From: Gonocerus acuteangulatus
Lineage: Eukaryota; Arthropoda; Insecta; Hemiptera; Coreidae
Direction: 5' to 3'
DNA length: 64,000 nt
Assembly: GCA_946811695.1 (NCBI GenBank)
Contig: OX328128.1
Span: 76,850,821 to 76,914,820, forward strand
Shown here: positions 10,480 to 19,445 of the stretch, piece by piece
Layout of the letters: every line of letters starts with the position of its first letter
Numbering within the stretch: the first letter of the stretch is position 1
Made by a program: the position numbers and the translations under genes
The notes under the pieces: generated by a model
Told to the model about the DNA's origin: nothing
The model's database searches: none
Seen by the model: only the letters and a program-made list of their open reading frames with translations

Positions 10480-12703
10480 TGTTAACACGATAGTGGCCAG
10501 AGTTTTTGTTTTTTTGTCACGAAACTTGGTATATAGCGTTCAATTAGCAAACGATTGAACGAGTTCGTTAACCATCAAAATCGGTCCACCGGAAGGGGGG
10601 GGGGTTTACCCCGGACCCGAAACACTAATTTGACCATGCCAGACGTAATTTTTGTTATGTTTCAACGAAACTAAGTATTCTTAGAGGTATTCTACAGGGG
10701 AAAATAGGTTGTAAAAATAAACTAAATCGGCTCATTAGGAGGGAGGGGGGGGGGTTTACTCCGGACCCGCAATACCAATTCGCCACAACCAGCCGTAATT
10801 TTTGTTATATTTCGACAAAAATCAGTATTCTTAGTGGTAATGTACAGATAAAATGTGTTGTAAAAATAAACTAAATCAGTTTATTTTGGGGGGGGGGTTA
10901 CTCTGTATCCAAATTACTAATATACTCATACCCGTAATAATTTCTGCTGTATTGTAACGATGAGAAACTCATGAGAAAGAAGTGTTGTAAAAATGAGCTA
11001 AATCGGTCTATCGGAAAGGGGGGTTTACTTTGTAATATATTTCAATAGAATAGCCCGCCAGACGTAGGTTCGCAAGGACGCCACAAGGAGCGCTTTCTAC
11101 CACTAGAGAGACTGTATCCTGTTCCTGCGTCAGATCAAAAGACGGAATATGAAGTTTTATTGTATTTATTAAGTAGTGTAGTAGGTACCATGAGTAAACA
11201 TAACTCTGGAAGCAAATTAATTACAAAATTAATAATTCAACAGTTACTCATTACAAAATTTAAAGAGAACTATTCATGTTTTTATTTTATTTATATAGGA
11301 TATTTTATGCCAATCTTTCTGGAAAGCAGTCTATACTACCCAAATTCTGAGGAAAGTGCTTAGTTATGCAGCTCCTGCGCGACAGCCTTTTTATATAAAG
11401 CAACCAGAGGAATTGTTTATTTAAAAATGTGCTAATATTACAGAATTAATAAATGAAATACAAAATTGATAAACGTACAATCCCAATTTCTAAGTTTGGA
11501 TATTAAAATTTGTTGAACGTTTCATCATAAATGGACTGGACGCGAGTATCAGTTATTTATAATTGAAATGTATAATAATCAATAAATATATATTATGAAC
11601 TTAATAATGGTTAGCTAACCAAGATGAAAATGGAAAACATAATTTTTGAAAAACTGAACTGTTATTAGTAGAAATTTACTTTTATTAACATGTTTTAATT
11701 AATTATACATCAACAGAAAAGCATGTTTCATTATTTATTCATAATTATGGTAATGTAGTTTTTTACATTATTTTAAACAATGCAATAAAACAGTTTCTTG
11801 TTCATTTAAAAAAAAAACTTTGTTGTTCCTTCTATCAGCTGTAATGAACAGTGATATCAAATTTTAACACATCAGTCTTAATTTATAACACTGAATTTTC
11901 CTACAAAAATACTTTGTTCAGGTTGATTTATTTTTTTCCAGAAAAATTAATTCTAATTACAAGAAAATATTTTGTTTACAAATAAATTACCAAAAGAATA
12001 TTTCTAATGGTAAAAAAATTACAATACTGTTGCATACAGTCCTTTGAGAGAATTAGCAGGAAGAGCGAAGGAGGTTGCATTTTTAATTTCTTAATAAAAA
12101 CTAGGTTGTAATTATCAAATAAAATGAACAATTTGTAAGATAACAGTCTTATTATAATTGGTCTTGTATAACTTCATTTAATTGTTTGTTTCATAATAAA
12201 CAAATCACTATCTATAAACATTTAAAAAAACATAACATTCAATCGATATAGGTTATTGAAGTTTTCTTTCGATTGCTTTAAATAAAAAAAAAAAAATTGC
12301 TGTTTAACAATTGATGTACTGCATAAAATGATTGTTATCAAAACATTATTAGATAACAAACAATAATATTTTGACTAATTCGAGAAAAGTGTCGTCAAAT
12401 CTTAAGGATATTTATTTGTTTTAACCTTCTAAATTTAACCTCATGATAAGTTGATTTATGGGCAAGAACAATTATATATTCAATTATATATAATCGTGTT
12501 TGATAAAATTGAGTTAAGTTATTATATATCGAAAATTTACCATATAATTTTGAGTAATAGTGTCACGATTGCAATTGCTAAAATCAAAAAAACATTGTAT
12601 AATAGTTTTGTTTTAGTCATCAAAAAAACAATGCAGGCAATTCGAATTGTACAAATAATAATTTGAAAAAAAAGTACTCACCTTTTTTCTCTTTGGAATG
12701 CAT
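501..12703 (-). CDS. Host gene of unknown function, 5' part, four small exons
   Basis: Minus-strand split gene whose 3' part lies left of the window. Coding exons are 12703-12682 (ATG, seven codons plus one base), 7315-7221 (two bases plus 31 codons), 2539-2492 (16 codons) and 620-501 (40 codons). Each has an AG acceptor (except the first) and a GTGAGT or GTAAGT donor. The phases agree: the first exon ends with one base, the second begins with two, and the later joins are phase 0. The first 95 or so residues start MHSKEKK and are hydrophilic, with a short KLTLQIKDSQYSIKG stretch, then Ser/Glu/Asp-rich sequence. The last exon holds three near-copies of a (E/D)LSN(A/T)NSE unit. I see no membrane segment or enzymatic motif. 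The long first intron (about 5.4 kb) is full of repeats. The product is not recognised. It could be the disordered N-terminus of a regulatory protein. The gene model is an inference from splice motifs and phase. Confidence 0.6.
621..2491. other. AT-rich intron sequence
   Basis: Lies between two exons of the minus-strand gene. It holds an A/T run at 1006-1029, a short hairpin around 1111-1165 (AAGTGGAG against CTCCACTT), and from about 1810 to 2290 an AT-only stretch with many AATTAAT and CAATCAATTT words. No gene or complete element is recognised. Confidence 0.5.
2492..2539 (-). CDS. 48-bp micro-exon of the minus-strand host gene
   Basis: Sixteen codons (DSLDESAMTDSTIESS) lie between TTTTCAG at 2540 and GTGAGT at 2491-2486. 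Both ends are phase 0, so skipping it would keep the frame. It is Ser/Asp/Glu-rich like its neighbours. Confidence 0.6.
2875..3030. repeat. Compound microsatellite (TG)n(TATG)n(TA)n
   Basis: About 50 bases of TG, then about 70 bases of TATG, then a TA run. Apparent reading frames across it are only repeat translations. It abuts a CACAGGGTGTTCCAC motif at about 3030 that resembles an end of a DNA transposon; its partner end was not found. Confidence 0.95.
3154..3940 (-). mobile_element. Helentron-like family B, 5'-truncated copy
   Basis: Begins with the reversed family B 3' end (TTTTAGCGCGGTTCC and a stem-loop of GGTTCCTCCC with its complement), then shared inner sequence, a (TA)n core at 3296-3326, and family B body. 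It stops near 3940 without the AGTCCG-type 5' end. Closely related copies lie at 23873-30109. Non-coding and non-autonomous. Confidence 0.75.
3941..4035 (-). mobile_element. Helentron-like family B, isolated 3' end
   Basis: A second reversed family B terminus (GTTAGCGCGGTTCCTCC and a stem-loop) directly abuts the body of the previous copy. This suggests nesting, or a tandem insertion that kept only about 95 bases. Confidence 0.65.
4036..4480. other. AT-rich DNA, no gene seen
   Basis: Sequence between a Helentron-like end and the mariner relic. It has no convincing reading frame and no repeat partner that I could find in the window. Confidence 0.4.
4485..4815 (+). pseudogene. Mariner-type transposase 3' end, decayed
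   Basis: Residues resembling WFQ.DG.PA, then PPRSPDLNPLDF, LGTLKSRVY and a C-terminal helix (EELINRIQEQCQLMR) run to a stop at 4815. RSPDLNPLDF carries the third catalytic acidic residue of the Tc1/mariner DD-D/E family. The upstream half is frameshifted and contains stops (WFQMVG...MAEL-stop). No 5' half is present. A partial copy in reverse orientation lies at 5275-5364. It is inactive. Confidence 0.75.
4816..5274. other. AT-rich DNA between inverted mariner pieces
   Basis: No gene seen. It is the spacer between the mariner relic and its reversed partial copy. Confidence 0.4.
5275..5364 (-). pseudogene. Reversed partial copy of the mariner relic
   Basis: Read on the minus strand, it matches 4495-4590 (the WFQ.DG region) with a few changes. 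It is cut by the assembly gap. Together the two form an imperfect inverted pair about 0.7 kb apart. Confidence 0.75.
5365..5564. other. Assembly gap of 200 N
   Basis: Exactly 200 unknown bases. It coincides with the inverted mariner copies, the sort of structure that breaks assembly. Its real length is unknown. Confidence 1.
6045..6114 (-). other. Candidate alternative exon, weak
   Basis: In the minus direction a TTTTTTCCCAG acceptor is followed by an open frame reading NSLQVEISNPEEKAKIILKEE and then GTAAAA. It is phase 1 at both ends. It does not fit the phase-0 joins of the neighbouring exons: joining it to the next exon gives an immediate stop. So it is either an alternative poison exon, part of another transcript, or chance. 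Low certainty. Confidence 0.25.
6560..7172 (+). pseudogene. Jockey-like LINE 3' end, decayed
   Basis: Broken frames give ITLKDKRLIYMTILRPICTYG-IELWGS, then KILRKIAS and near the end NPVRRLKRNWPRD. These match the C-terminal part of Jockey-clade reverse transcriptase ORF2 (LK.K..LY...LRP...YG.ELWG). Several stops occur. The stretch ends with an AATAAATAAATAAT tail followed by A-rich DNA, as expected of a LINE 3' end. The 5' part is absent. Confidence 0.75.
7221..7315 (-). CDS. Second exon of the minus-strand host gene
   Basis: The acceptor TTTAG ends at 7316 and the donor GTAAGT follows 7221. A second AG three bases inside could also serve as acceptor. In the open frame it reads DRSSLKLTLQIKDSQYS and continues into a Ser/Asn/Glu-rich end. 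The other two frames have stops or lower complexity. It joins the next exon in phase 0. Confidence 0.65.
7316..7980. other. AT-rich intron sequence
   Basis: Part of the first intron of the minus-strand gene. It contains an A run and AT-rich DNA. No gene or recognisable element. Confidence 0.45.
7985..8480 (+). mobile_element. Old Helentron-like family B pieces
   Basis: Bases 8020-8270 are a diverged copy of the family B body (the 'ctccgattg...gttaataaaatatttt' region). 8368-8470 is a family B 5' end (AAGTCCGACTTGCAGGAACTG, then TTAGCACGGCTCCGTT). Both are on the same strand but in the wrong order for one element, so they are remnants of two copies. Confidence 0.6.
8481..9450. other. AT-rich intron sequence
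   Basis: No coding signal. It holds an A run after 8477, ordinary AT-rich DNA, and a CAAGCC-type short stretch near 9105-9160. Confidence 0.45.
9453..9519. repeat. (TA)n microsatellite
   Basis: Uninterrupted TA repeats of more than 60 bases. Its right flank ('tgtgtgttttggttttcagcac') resembles the flank of the (TA)n core of family A elements, so this may be a worn element. Confidence 0.9.
9536..10300. other. Intron sequence, no gene seen
   Basis: Moderately AT-rich. There is a C run at 10020-10029. An open frame near 9916-10119 on the minus strand shows no conserved feature. Confidence 0.4.
10301..11392 (-). mobile_element. Helentron-like family A, complete copy
   Basis: Read on the minus strand it starts AAAGGCTGTCGCGCAGGAGCTGCATAA-type and has the subterminal motif AGCACTTTCCTC. 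It then has several roughly 145-bp units around GGGTCCGGGGTAAACC, a (TA)n core at about 10430-10477, and the 3' stem-loop (CTTTCC-TTCGGA-GGAAAG) followed by TGCTAAAA. This matches 16522-23301 and 45513-46633. It has no coding capacity, so transposition proteins would come from elsewhere. It lies in the first intron of the minus-strand gene. Confidence 0.8.
11393..12681. other. AT-rich intron sequence
   Basis: Very AT-rich, with A runs and no lasting frame. It directly follows (in gene direction) the first coding exon at 12682. Confidence 0.45.
12682..12703 (-). CDS. First coding exon of the minus-strand host gene
   Basis: ATG at 12703-12701 followed by six codons and one base, then the donor GTGAGT at 12681-12676. 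The bases before the ATG are AT-rich and give a poor start context. The start is chosen because its donor phase (1) fits the acceptor phase of the exon at 7315 and because the exon is very hydrophilic. 5' untranslated exons cannot be located. Confidence 0.5.
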
Positions 12704-13640
12704 ATATATTATTCCAAAACATTAAACACAAAATGTTCGAACTCAAAAATAACTTTCTCAACACAAAAAGGATTACACACATACAAAATGGTAGACAAAA
12801 TAAACAAATAACGAATGCTTCGAAGATTTTAAGCAAAATGATTGAGGAAAATGATCAAGAATAGACAATATACAATTATAACCTTGAGGCTTGGGTATAT
12901 TATAAGCAATTGATGCTACCCAAATGATGTCATTGGAGACAGCGTGATGTTTTAAAACTATGTATAAATTGTATAAAGCTCTTGTATAAATAACTCTCGA
13001 CAACTGTTTATAAGTTGCATCTTATCTAATTAATCGATATATTGAAAAACTAGTAGAACTAATTAAGAGAACCTTATGCGGGTTGTTAACTGTGGATTGG
13101 AAGATAGGCTCGCGTCCATTGTTGCTCGGCACAGTTTGTCCACTAGCCAGTCGAAGCAATTACTAAATAAAATACTCAATGAAGTCGAAAACTGATTAAG
13201 AATTCATGAGAAAAATTCTTACCCACCTCCATTTGTGATCTTATGTGTCATTTCCCGTAAGGCGGGCTCATGATTTGTGGAGAGAACAAAAGGGTGAGAA
13301 CAACTGGGAGTTGTGGATTTGTTGGAGACTACAGGAGGGGGGGGGGGCGAGGGAGCAACGCAACTGGGCGCACCACACAAACGCCTTTTGTGCTGGCGCA
13401 TTTGCGCCTTGCTCTCCCCACCTTCTCGCCCGGTTTGTAATTTTCCCCGGAGCGGATCAATAAAAACTATTCGACGTTACGTTTTTTTCCTCGAAAAGCG
13501 TTTCGTTGTTAATTTATTTCTCTCGATCTCTCTCGTCTCTCCCCTCCTCCCGCTGCCGAGAGGGAAATTTCTCTCTCGCGAGGGAAATTTACGATTTTAG
13601 CGGCCCAAATAAACAACTATGGGCCCCGCTATTGATTCAC
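12704..13640. promoter_or_regulatory. Upstream region of the minus-strand gene, GC-rich patch
   Basis: The only GC-rich, CpG-containing stretch for kilobases lies at about 13240-13620. It has G and C runs, then CTCTC tracts and TCTCGCGAGG. Its place 0.5-0.9 kb upstream of the first coding exon makes it a plausible promoter or 5' UTR region. No TATA box or initiator is claimed. The sequence shows only the composition change; the role is inferred. Confidence 0.3.
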
Positions 13641-14020
13641 AAATAAACACAGCCAAGGTCGCTTGCTTTCTCGGCTCTCATGGATTATATGGAACATTGT
13701 TGAAGATAGTCATTACACAAATCGTTTTCCCCATCACATTCATTATTTATTCCTATCAAAATTATTGATAAATTAAAAATTTTCAATGCAAAATTAATTA
13801 AATAATAAATAGGAAAGTTCTTTTAATTCATTTTATTGAAAAACTTAAATTCCGAATGAAAGTATTTTCGTTATTTTTATGCGTTTTTGCTTTTAATATG
13901 AGGACTATTTTAGACTCGAAAATATTTCTATATGCGTTATACAATTTATTTTTAATAATATAATGTTTTACACTTAAACACAGTTCTATAACAATTATTA
14001 AAAAAATAAATTCCATTTTT
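13641..14020. other. AT-rich intergenic DNA
   Basis: No gene or element recognised. Confidence 0.4.
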
Positions 14021-14023
14021 TTA

Positions 14024-14150
14024 GGGGGGCATCGACATCCATCTAGGCCGACATCCATGGTGCAGCATGAGAAAAATTCCTGCTACCGGTGGGACTCGAA
14101 CCTATCATCTTCCGCATGAGAATCCAATGCGTTCTGAGGCAGTGTTATCA
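14024..14150 (-). repeat. tRNA-derived SINE, family A-like
   Basis: On the minus strand it has an internal RNA polymerase III B-box-like GGTTCGAGTCCCACC, then 'aggaatttttctcatg' and 'catggatgtcggc'. The latter resembles the body of the copy at 25282-25490. It is retroposed, non-coding and decayed at its 3' end. Confidence 0.65.
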
Positions 14151-14589
14151 AAATTATTGACAGAACTTTTTGTAGTAAATAAAATAAGCTTTCTAATACT
14201 TACCTTTAATAAAAGGAATTTCTTAAAGCTTTTGAAGGTATCTTGTAAAATACAAAAGATCAGTAATCAATATTATAACTTCAATCGTGATTTTCTCTGG
14301 CCAAGAGAGTCCTATCAAAGTTGTTGTTTTAAAAAAAAATAAAAAAAAAAAGTATTCTAAAAATTATACAGATTAAGAAAAATACATAGACTGTTGATGA
14401 CATTTTTGTTTGAAATGTCCTCTTTCATGGGAAATAATTTTGTCATCTTGATGAGTTTTATAAAAAAAAAAAAAAAAAAAGAACAACAATTCAAAATTAT
14501 TAAAATGGGCTGTTTTTGGAAGTGCTTTAATTTTGTTTTCAAAATTTTACAAAATTGCACGAAACAATAGATTTCCATAAAAAAAACAG

Positions 14590-14660
14590 GACATTATTTT
14601 TTATTTATTTATTTTTTACGGTACATCAACATCTAGGCCATTAGCGCCGAAGGACATTTT
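14590..14660 (-). repeat. SINE family A 3' end fragment
   Basis: The reversed 3' end (TTACGGTACATC...TAGGCCATTAGCGCC) with the T-rich complement of the tail. The 5' part is missing. Confidence 0.6.
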
Positions 14661-15570
14661 ATTATAACTAGACTTTTAATTGTGCTCTAATTTAAATTAT
14701 ATTTTTATATTTGATTTTTTAGTTATCAAAATCAATTAAATAAAATTATCCCTTAAATTTTTAAGTGAATTTTTATAAATCAATGGCCAAGCAAAATTGT
14801 TAAAAAGTTTGTTTATTTATTGTTTGTAAAGTTGACGAAATTCTTTATACAATACATTTCTTGATCGTAAATACATTAGGTTCAATTAATGTCGAATAAT
14901 AATTAACGGTTTTTATGTAGATATTAAGCAGAAGAAATAATAAATAAGAAGTTTAAAGGTACATAAAACAGTTATAAAAAGTATTGTATAAACATACAAA
15001 AGATTGTATAAATGTATGTAAATGGGAGCGATCCACTGTGAACGCCAAGTTATACAATCTCAAGGCCAACAATTGCTTCGTCACCGCCAGTTGTTGTGCG
15101 GTAAAGGGGGCAAGGAGAGAGGGAGAGAGAATGCGAGCGAGCAACAGAGAGGTAGGATTTCAGGGAATTTCGGCTGGGAAAATCCCTACATCTTTGGAAT
15201 CCGATGTAAGCCGAATTTAACCGAAGCAGCCTTCGGGTCGATACGAACTCACCCACAACTCCCTGCCGTCCAATGGGGTTATAGGATTCCGGAGTTGTGG
15301 TGTCACGCCCATCTCTCTATTTCTCCTCCCCATGGTTCTACATCTATTTCTCTCTCTGTTCGACCTCGTTTCGCTTTATTGCGCCATCTCTGTCTCTCAT
15401 CCTCTGGGCGGGAACATAGCCGCAAGGCGGGAACACCCGATCTCACCCGAGCTATCCCAGATATTCCCTGAAGCTTTATGCGGCTCTAAATCACGGCCAA
15501 TTTAACGGCGGAAATAGAGGGGAGGGGAAATTATTGCGGGGGGAATGGGCGATGTAATTATGATAAAATG
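14661..15570. other. Intergenic DNA with a GC-rich patch
   Basis: 14661-15010 is AT-rich. 15010-15560 is CpG- and purine/pyrimidine-rich and open in one frame (15022-15471), but that frame has low-complexity Ser/Arg/His sequence without conserved features. I do not call a gene. Confidence 0.35.
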
Positions 15571-15719
15571 CTCGGATATTTTCATTAAATTCGGTATAAT
15601 TAATTTTTAATTTTTTTTTCTTCCTTCCATTGTATTAAAAAATAAATTGCCTCGGAATGGAATTACCATAGTCAATTTTTTTCTTTAATGAAATTCTGTA
15701 ATAACTCCGTAGGGCGGAC

Positions 15720-15905
15720 AGTTCTTTTAGCGGGTTTCCTCCATTCCATCGGATCGAACTGCTAGAGATTTCGACTAGAAATGTCGACACTGTAGGTCTG
15801 TTTTTGATTTTCTATCTAAAAAATAGTCTGATTTTGATGAATTTTGAGTCTAAAATAAAAGGCCTTTTCGTTAACGAGCAGAATCCACACACGTGAACGC
15901 CTTTT
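15720..15905 (-). mobile_element. Old Helentron-like family B 3' end
   Basis: Begins TTCTTTTAGCGGGTTTCCTCC and has 'gactagaaat', then 'gattttgatgaatttt' and 'gttaacgagcagaatcc', in the same order as in complete family B copies. Highly diverged. Confidence 0.55.
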
Positions 15906-15984
15906 TTAACAACTTTATGACGCAATATAGAAGTGTTGGCGAGAAGCATCAAAGTTTTATAACCCATTGTTTACTTAACATCGT

Positions 15985-16238
15985 CGATACAAATGTACAG
16001 TATCGAATGTGAAAGTCACCATTTTCCAGAGTGAAAAAAAAGTTTGATTCATTACTTTGCTTTTGGGCAGTCAAATAGTCGGCAGATTCGACTTTTTGAC
16101 AGTGGCTACTTTCCCTTTCACTGATTGAACTTAGATTCGAGAATTTGCCGTACATCAGTCCAACAGCAATCAGTATAGATTGAAAATGAAAAATGCGTTT
16201 TTTTACACATTCGATACTTTGAATTTGTATCGAAGATT
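15985..16238. repeat. Small inverted-repeat element
   Basis: Arms TCGATACAAATGTACAGTATCGAATGTG-like at 15985-16012 and the near complement at 16205-16237 enclose about 190 bases. It looks like a short foldback or MITE. No target duplication was resolved. Confidence 0.5.
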
Positions 16239-16245
16239 TATACAT

Positions 16246-16356
16246 TGGTGGGTCTCCCCGTGGTCCCCATGCGGGCGGGAGATGGTGGGTTCTATTCGCA
16301 CTGACGGCAAGAATTGTCTCATCTCAGGGCGCTAATGGCCCAGATGACGATACGCC

Positions 16357-16387
<31 letters not shown>
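16246..16387 (+). repeat. SINE family A, A-tailed
   Basis: tRNA-like 5' part ('cccgtggtccccatgcggg...gatggtgggttctattcgc'), body, then GGGCGCTAATGGCCC...CGCCGT and about 29 A. It shares its 3' end with the copies at 1-105 and 25282-25490. Confidence 0.75.
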
Positions 16388-16391
<4 letters not shown>

Positions 16392-16999
16392 TATTAATTA
16401 AAAAAATAAAATAAAACAGAACAAGCAAATCATACACTGGTTGTTACTATATTCGATTCAGAAATAAAAAATACGTTTGTAATTAACTAATATCTCAATC
16501 GAATCAGCACAAATAGGACTTAAAAAAAAAGTCCGTCACGCAGGAGCTGCATAACTAAGCACTTTCCTCAGAATTTGGGTAGTGTAGACTGCTTTCCAGA
16601 ACAATTTGCTTAAAATATCCTGCATAAATAAAATAAAAACATGAATAGTTCTCTTTTAAATTTGTAATGAGTAACTGATCAATTATTAATTTGCTTCCAG
16701 AGTTATGTTTACACATGTTGCACTACGTAATAAATACAAAAACCTCATATTATCGTATTTTGATCTAACGCAGGAACAGGATACAGTCGCTCTAGTGGTA
16801 GAAAGCGCTCCTTGCGGCGGCTTTGTGAACCAACGTCTGGCGGGCTTTTCTATTGAAATATATTACAAAGTAGACCCCCCTTTCCGATTGACCGATTCAG
16901 CTCATTTTTACAACATTTCTTTCTCATGAGTTACCCACGATGTATACCGCGTTTCGTTACAATACACCAGAAATTACGACCGGTATGAGTATATTAGTA

Positions 17000-17595
17000 A
17001 TTTGGGTCCGAAGTAAACCCCCCCCTCCTAATGACCCGATTTAGATTATTTTTACAACACATATTTACCTGTAGATTACCACTACGAATACCGAGTTTCG
17101 TCGAAATATACCAAAAATCACGGCTGGTAGTGGCGAATTGGTATTGTGGGTCCGGAGTAAACCCCCCCTCCTAATGAACCGATTTAGTTTATTTTTACAA
17201 CGCATATTTACCTGTGGATTACCACTACGAATACCGAGTTTCGTCGAAATATACCAAAAATCACGGCTGGTAGTGGCGAATTGGTATTGTGGGTCCGGAG
17301 TAAACCCCCCCCCCCCTTCTAATGAACCGATTTAGTTTATTTTTACAACGCATATTTACCTGTGGATTACCACTACGAATACCGAGTTTCGTCGAAATAT
17401 ACCAAAAATCACGGCTGGTAGTGGCGAATTGGTATTGTGGGTCCGGAGTAAACCCCCCCTTCTAATGAACCGATTTAGTTCATTTTTATATCTCACTTTT
17501 CTCTCTATATTAACACTACGAATACCAAGTTTCGTTGAAATATAACAAATATTACGGCTGACATAGTCAAATTAGTGTTTTGGGTTCGGGGTAAC
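17000..17595 (+). repeat. 143-bp tandem repeats inside family A
   Basis: Units starting GGGTCCGGAGTAAACCCC recur at about 17005, 17148, 17291 and 17439, then a diverged one near 17580. C-run length varies from 6 to 10 between units. Copy number differs in the other family A elements. Confidence 0.85.
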
Positions 17596-17729
17596 CCCCC
17601 CCCCCCCTTCCGGTGGACCGACTTTGGTGGTTAACGAACTCGTTCAATCGTTTGCTAATTGAATGCTATATATACCAAGTTTCGTGACGAAAAAAACAAA
17701 AACTCTGGCCGCTATCGTGTTAACAGACT

Positions 17730-17785
<56 letters not shown>

Positions 17786-17791
17786 TATATA

Positions 17792-18392
17792 TGTAACAGC
17801 GAGGTGAGATCCAACAACGCCGTCAAGGTCACACTATGCCTCACTTGCCTCTATGCATATCTCAGCGGGAACCCGCGAAAATATAATATTTGCGGGTAAT
17901 GAAAAGCATGGGAGGTAATGCCGGCTAAGGGACGAGAGGACACCATGTGCTGTTGTGAAATAGTGTCGAAAGTTTTTAGAGGGATTCACTGATGCCAGAC
18001 CATACTATATATTATTTACTTTCGCAAGTAATAGCCTAAGGAACATATGTTAGTTGTTAAGCATAAGTATATTAGTGCAATTAGGGATGCATGAAACATG
18101 CTCATATTTATTATATTTTTTTATAAAAGCATGCAGAGTAGCACCTTTTTAATTTCTATTTATTTTTCATTTTATTGATAAAAGAATGAGCAAAAAAAAA
18201 CTAATTATTTATATCGGTGCGTTTGTGCATGTAAAAGATTTGTTTATATTTTATTTAAAAATTTTATTATCCGTAGTATGCAAGAAGCATGTCCTTTTAT
18301 TAATTATATTGTCATTAATTAAACAGATTTTTTTATTTATTATTATGCAATTACCTCACCCTCAAAAATCGATTACCTCCAGAGAGGTAACA
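17792..18392 (+). repeat. 5' LTR of the CsRn1-type Gypsy element
   Basis: Starts TGTAACAG and ends GGTAACA, giving a TGT..ACA border. It pairs with 22529-23131 at roughly 98% identity from 17804 on; only the first dozen bases differ more. TATA lies on both outer sides, but the target is a TA repeat so the target duplication is ambiguous. A short A run differs by one base between the LTRs. Confidence 0.85.
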
Positions 18393-18393
18393 G

Positions 18394-18412
18394 TGGTGAC
18401 CCCGACGTGATC
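18394..18412 (+). other. Primer binding site, tRNA-Trp type
   Basis: TGGTGACCCCGACGTGATC lies one base after the 5' LTR. It is complementary to the 3' end of insect tRNA-Trp (..GATCACGTCGGGGTCACCA), the primer typical of CsRn1-clade Gypsy elements. Confidence 0.85.
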
Positions 18413-18603
18413 TTGAGAGGTTGGCAAATTGCATGTGTGTGACGTCATATTTTTCATACCCTAATTTGTATGCACTAATGTTTATATTCTATTAATATAT
18501 TTTCTTTAGATATCCTAGTCACTTAATATAATTTTTAAAATAATTAGGTGCATATATAAGATACAATTTTTTGGTTTCTTATTTTTTGGTTAAAATTATA
18601 AAG

Positions 18604-19445
18604 ATGGAAGATCAGGATGAGACTGTTCTTACTAAAACTGATAAAGTTGACTTTTGCTCTGCATTTACGGCATCCGACAAAATCCCACAATTTATCAAGA
18701 AAGACCCAGAACTTTGGTTTTGTAAGGTCGAGTCGGTATTTACTAGAGCCGGTATCACTAATAGTGTCACCAGATTCCACACCGTCGTTCCAAGGATAGA
18801 CAGCGAAATTTTACTCCAGGCTGCTGATATTGTCAAGAGGCCAGGTGAGAGACCTTATGAGGACCTCAAAGACAGACTTGTCAGTGTCTACTCTGATTCG
18901 GAGACGAGGAAAATCCAGGAGTTGTTGGAAGGTAAACAACTAGGAGACGACAAGCCTACCAGATTTTTACGACAGATGAAACGGCTAGCTGATGAATCAG
19001 TTCCTACTGGTGTTTTGAAAACTCTTTGGCTTCGATCTCTACCACAAAACATGCAAGCTATCCTGATAAGCACCGGGCAATCCGATTCAGAGAGATTAGC
19101 CGAGATTGCTGATAAGATTCAGGAAGTTGTCCAACCCGTGGATATCGCAGGAGTTTCTTCCAATGAAAGACCCTCTAGCTCACAGACCACCATTGCTAGT
19201 TTGGAAGCCAAAATAGACCAACTTTCGAGACAGGTGGCAGCACTTAGCGCTCAAGATGGACCACGCAGGAGAGGAAGGAGCAGGACACCAACTCCCGGCG
19301 ACCACGAAGCAATTCAAGGAAGTTTAACGATCCAAATTGGCTATGCTTCTATCATCACCGATTCAAGGATGCTGCAAAGAAATGTGAATCTCCTTGTGCA
19401 TGGACAAAGCTGCATCAGGGAAACTTCTCAGCGGACCGGAAATAG
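18604..19445 (+). pseudogene. gag: gag of the CsRn1-type Gypsy element, frameshifted
   Basis: The capsid-type protein of an LTR retrotransposon, which would package the RNA. ATG at 18604 (MEDQDETVLTK) is preferred over upstream in-frame codons because it starts the conserved P.F...DPELWF..VE..F region. The capsid region continues to about residue 190. Near base 19300 the frame shifts by one. The following frame contains the zinc knuckle in the CHCC order (LCFYHHRF...KKCESPC) characteristic of CsRn1/Kabuki elements, and stops at 19445. Without a frameshift event the protein would lose its nucleic-acid-binding tail, so this copy is probably dead, or there is a base error near 19300. Confidence 0.8.

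Noticed and set aside
15022..15471. 149-codon plus-strand frame in GC-rich DNA
   Set aside because: Low-complexity, lacks any conserved motif, and other frames are open too. GC-rich composition explains it.
16522..16620. Classical Helitron ends (TC...CTRR)
   Set aside because: The 5' end does not begin TC after A and the 3' flank is not the A|T target. The Helentron-type plan fits better.
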